Assembly: GCF_026393345.1 (NCBI RefSeq)
Contig: NZ_JAPLAI010000055.1
Span: 1 to 60,331, forward strand
Length of the DNA stretch: 60,331 nucleotides
Direction of reading: 5' to 3'
Origin: Microbacterium sp.
Lineage (GTDB): Bacteria; Actinomycetota; Actinomycetes; Actinomycetales; Microbacteriaceae
The notes beneath the pieces were generated by a model that worked only from the letters and a program-made list of their open reading frames with translations, did not search any database and was not told the origin of the DNA. Position numbers and translations under genes: made by a program. This document shows positions 56,088 to 60,331 of the stretch, in pieces (position 1 is the first letter of the stretch; each line of letters starts with the position of its first letter).

Positions 56088-56534
56088 CTACTCGTCGGTG
56101 TGGGGCAGGTCACGCCGCGGACGCCAGATCACGACGTCCGTCGCGCGGCGCACCCGGGTGCCGGAGCGCAGAGTGATGACCGAGCCGGTGGAGCCGGCGG
56201 CGAACACGCGGGCGCCGGGCCGGCGCGCCAGCTCCGCCTGCATCCGGGCTTCGAGGTCTTGCACGCGACCGTGGAGTTCGCGGACGCGGTTCTCGAGCTC
56301 GATGATGCGGGCGATCGCGGGCAGGCTCATGCCGTCGGCGGAGAGGCGGCCGACCTCGCGCAGCAGGGCGACATCGTGCACGGAGTACCGGCGCGAACCG
56401 CCCTTCGTCCGCGAGGGGATCACGAGACCCAGCCGGTCGTACTGCCGCAGCGTCTGCGGGTGCATGCCCGCCAGCTCCGCCGCTGTGGCGATGGCGAAGA
56501 TGGGCGCATCCTCGTCGATCGTGTCATCGGTCAT
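56088..56534 (-). CDS. hspR: Heat-shock repressor HspR (MerR type)
   Basis: This 148-residue protein has an N-terminal MerR winged helix (IATAAELAGMHPQTLRQYDRLGL, then RTKGGSRRYS) and a coiled coil around residues 90-115. It is the last gene of the dnaK operon, as in Streptomyces and mycobacteria, where HspR with DnaK represses HAIR promoters. GGAGG lies nine bases before the ATG. The clpB promoter here carries a perfect HAIR, and a degenerate copy lies upstream of dnaK. Confidence 0.96.
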   Translation of the reverse strand: MTDDTIDEDAPIFAIATAAELAGMHPQTLRQYDRLGLVIPSRTKGGSRRYSVHDVALLREVGRLSADGMSLPAIARIIELENRVRELHGRVQDLEARMQAELARRPGARVFAAGSTGSVITLRSGTRVRRATDVVIWRPRRDLPHTDE

Positions 56535-56558
56535 CTGTGCTCACCTCCGCCGCCATCG

Positions 56559-57548
56559 TCAGCTGCGCGCCTTGGCCATCAGTTCGGCGCGGGGATTCTC
56601 ATCGGGTTCGACCTCTTTGAAGCGCTCCAGCGCCTCGCGGGCGGCCGCATCCAGGTGCGAGGGGACGACGACCTGCACTTCAGCCAGCAGGTCTCCGGTG
56701 CCCTTCGGCGTCTGGATACCACGGCCCTTGACGCGCAGCACCCGCCCGGAGGGGGTGCCGGGAGCGACGCGGAGTTTGACCGGGTCGCCGCCGAGGGTCG
56801 GCACCTCGATGGTCGCGCCGAGCGCGGCCTCGGTGAAGGTGACCGGAACCGTCACGCGGAGGTTCAGTCCGTCCCGGTGGAACACCGGATGCGGACGCAC
56901 CGCGACCTGCACCACGATGTCGCCGTTGTCGCCGCCGTCGTGGGACGGACGGCCCCGTCCGCGTAGCCGGATCTTCTGACCGTCGCCGACGCCCGCCGGG
57001 ATCTTCACCTTGAACGGCTTGCCGTCCTCACCCTGGAGCGAGATCGTGTCGCCCTTCGCGGCGGTGATGAAGTCCAGCGTGGTGCGGGCGGTGACGTCGG
57101 CGCCACGTGTGGGTCCACCGAAGCCGCGGAAGCCTCCGCTGGTCTGACCGAAGCGCCCGGTGCCGAAGCCCGCGGGCGTCCCCTGGCCGAACATCGTGAA
57201 GAAGTCGTCCGCGTCGTCGTAGCGCGCGCCGCCGCGGCCCTGGCCGAACATCGAGAACACGTCCTCGAAGCCGCCCCCAGCGCCCGCGCCGCCCGCGGTG
57301 AAGCGGGCGCCGGAGCCCATGGCGCGAATCTGGTCGTATTCCTGCCGCTGCTCCGGATCGCTCAGCACGGCGTACGCCTCGCTGATCTCCTTGAAGGTGG
57401 CCTCCGCCTTCGCATCGCCCGGGTTCGAGTCCGGGTGATAGGTGCGCGCGAGTTTGCGGTACGTCTTCTTCAGGTCCGCGGGGGAGACGTCTTTGGAGAC
57501 GCCGAGCACCTGATAGAAATCCTTGTCGAACCAGTCCTGGCTGGCCAC
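56559..57548 (-). CDS. dnaJ: DnaJ-type co-chaperone without zinc finger
   Basis: This 329-residue protein has an N-terminal J domain (residues 1-75, HPD in TYHPDSN), a Gly/Phe-rich linker (about 80-150) and the two C-terminal client-binding domains. There is no cysteine in the protein, so the CxxCxGxG zinc centre of classical DnaJ is absent, as in CbpA. The GTG start follows AGGAGG. It stimulates DnaK ATPase; a separate zinc-type DnaJ may exist elsewhere in the genome. Confidence 0.94.
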   Translation of the reverse strand: MASQDWFDKDFYQVLGVSKDVSPADLKKTYRKLARTYHPDSNPGDAKAEATFKEISEAYAVLSDPEQRQEYDQIRAMGSGARFTAGGAGAGGGFEDVFSMFGQGRGGARYDDADDFFTMFGQGTPAGFGTGRFGQTSGGFRGFGGPTRGADVTARTTLDFITAAKGDTISLQGEDGKPFKVKIPAGVGDGQKIRLRGRGRPSHDGGDNGDIVVQVAVRPHPVFHRDGLNLRVTVPVTFTEAALGATIEVPTLGGDPVKLRVAPGTPSGRVLRVKGRGIQTPKGTGDLLAEVQVVVPSHLDAAAREALERFKEVEPDENPRAELMAKARS

Positions 57549-57556
57549 GAATCCTC

Positions 57557-58144
57557 CTAGTCCGCCGGGACGGCGACGACGACCTTCGCAGGCCGCAGTT
57601 CGACCGCACCCAGCCGATAGCCAACCTCGACGACATCGAGCACGGTGGTCTCGGTCGCGCCGGGCGTCGGCTGCTGGAAGATCGCCTCGTGGCGCTGCGG
57701 GTCGAACACCTCGCCGACCTCGCCATAGGCGACGAGGCCCATCCGCTCGGCCACCCCGCGCAGCTTCTCGGCGATCGCTGCAAACGGGGTGCCGTCGGGG
57801 AGGTCGCCGTGCTTCGCAGCACGGTCGAGGTCGTCGAGCACCGGCAGCAAGCCCTTGGCGACCGAGCCCTTGGCGCGCTCGATCTCCACCTCGCGCTGCT
57901 CTTCGGTGCGTCGGCGGTAGTTGGCATATTCGGCCTGCAGGCGCTTGAGGTCCAGCAGCAGATCGTGGTCGGCGGCGTCCGCCTCCGCGACCGCGGCATC
58001 ATCGGTCTGCATCGCGTTCAGGATGTCGTCGACCGTGAGCTCCGGCTCCTGCGAAGCAGGGTCGGAGGCCTTCGCCTCCGACCCCTCCTCGCCGGGCCGA
58101 ACCTCGTCGCCGTCCTGCGGTTCGTCGAAGTTCTTGTCCGTCAT
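57557..58144 (-). CDS. grpE: Nucleotide exchange factor GrpE
   Basis: This 195-residue protein has an acidic disordered N-terminus (about 60 residues), a long helix (LLLDLKRLQAEYANYRRRTEEQ) and the C-terminal beta domain with EVGEVFDPQRHEAI. It releases ADP from DnaK. It lies 9 bases after dnaK and 8 bases before dnaJ, in one operon. Confidence 0.96.
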   Translation of the reverse strand: MTDKNFDEPQDGDEVRPGEEGSEAKASDPASQEPELTVDDILNAMQTDDAAVAEADAADHDLLLDLKRLQAEYANYRRRTEEQREVEIERAKGSVAKGLLPVLDDLDRAAKHGDLPDGTPFAAIAEKLRGVAERMGLVAYGEVGEVFDPQRHEAIFQQPTPGATETTVLDVVEVGYRLGAVELRPAKVVVAVPAD

Positions 58145-58153
58145 GAGTCCGTC

Positions 58154-60088
<1,935 letters not shown>

Positions 60089-60091
60089 TCA

Positions 60092-60148
60092 ACGATATCG
60101 CGTCCCTTCCGCGGCGTCAAATGAAGTTGATATGGATTCGCTCAACTT
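60092..60148 (-). promoter_or_regulatory. dnaK operon promoter with a degenerate HAIR
   Basis: On the minus strand, -35 TTGACG (60115-60120) and -10 TATCGT (60092-60097) are 17 bases apart, giving a leader of about 60 bases. AAGTTGA-N11-TCAACTT (60124-60148) directly upstream is a perfect inverted repeat. Its inner 21 bases have HAIR length but match the consensus arms only in part. Confidence 0.7.
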
Positions 60149-60267
60149 TCCTGCTCGGGCCGATCGTGGCGCGGGCGCTACGCTGAGCGGGCGCCACGAC
60201 GATGCGGCGCGGCGCCCGCCGTCGGGCCGCCACCGGCCGTTCACCGAAGGGTCCTACCGTGCCGAAC

Positions 60268-60331
60268 ATGGAACCCGAAGCCCGCATCCCCGCGCCTCCG
60301 CCCACGGTCAACACCGGGGCACTCGGGCCGA
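60268..60331 (+). CDS. Start of an unidentified gene cut by the right edge
   Basis: An ATG at 60268 opens a frame to the window end (21 codons, beginning MEPEARIPAPPPT). TACCGT (60255-60260) lies 7 bases upstream, the same leaderless spacing seen for many other genes here. It is divergent from dnaK. The product cannot be named from this stub. Confidence 0.45.
   Translation, partial: MEPEARIPAPPPTVNTGALGP

Noticed and set aside
60117..60314. Small minus-strand open frame upstream of dnaK
   Set aside because: It covers the dnaK promoter and HAIR-like site, has no ribosome site, and its composition is that of a shadow frame.

Overview
The window reads as chromosomal DNA of a high-GC actinobacterium, most likely Microbacterium or a close relative in the Microbacteriaceae. 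This rests on strong GC bias at third codon positions, an HspR/HAIR-controlled dnaK-grpE-dnaJ-hspR operon, many actinobacterial protein families, and about 20 genes whose TANNNT -10 box sits only 5-7 bases before the start codon (leaderless transcription). The assignment is an inference from gene content; there is no 16S gene here. I see no tRNA, rRNA, transposase, integrase, CRISPR array or replication origin. No gene-free stretch exceeds 300 bases; most of the longer gaps hold palindromic repeats or promoters.

Left part (1-22.2 kb): a catabolic island for methoxylated and hydroxylated benzoates of the kind released from lignin. It holds the N-terminal part of an aldehyde dehydrogenase, a GntR regulator with an apparent gap in its DNA-reading helix, a five-gene branched-chain-amino-acid-type ABC importer (livG-F-H-M and a lipoprotein receptor), a CYP199-like P450 with a phthalate-dioxygenase-reductase-type partner and a divergent IclR regulator, a 6PGDH-like dehydrogenase, two paralogous LigM-type tetrahydrofolate-dependent aryl O-demethylases, a LysR regulator, an operon galB-galC-galD plus a type I (VOC) extradiol dioxygenase, a MobA-type 3-hydroxybenzoate hydroxylase with a MarR regulator, and a stand-alone MetE C-domain protein. 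Together they suggest import, O-demethylation (methyl groups to 5-methyl-THF), ring cleavage of a trihydroxylated acid such as gallate, and conversion of oxalomesaconate to pyruvate and oxaloacetate. LigAB/DesZ-type dioxygenase, LigC and LigI are absent here.

Middle part (22.3-43.8 kb): mostly housekeeping genes. They include a beta-lactamase-fold protein lacking its catalytic residues, an M13 metallopeptidase, a cysteine hydrolase, a MATE exporter, a SpoU rRNA/tRNA methyltransferase, an Nramp manganese importer with an MntR-type regulator, a ParA/MinD-like ATPase with a long acidic disordered N-terminus, an SDR, a HAD phosphatase, a YdeI-like protein, pyrE, pntAB, exonuclease III, a GH15 hydrolase, a G6PD homologue, RraA and a nitroreductase.

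Right part (43.9-60.3 kb): a type III polyketide cluster (PKS, methyltransferase, FAD oxygenase and a convergent UbiA prenyltransferase), clpB under a perfect HAIR operator, a GlxA-type regulator, two GT4 glycosyltransferases, an ion channel, and the dnaK operon.

The most unusual structural signal is a set of palindromic repeats of about 66-79 bp. Seven of them share the layout motif-motif-centre-inverted motif-inverted motif with a 19-base period on both arms, although their sequences fall into four unrelated families. One of these lies inside a glycosyltransferase reading frame and adds about 26 residues.
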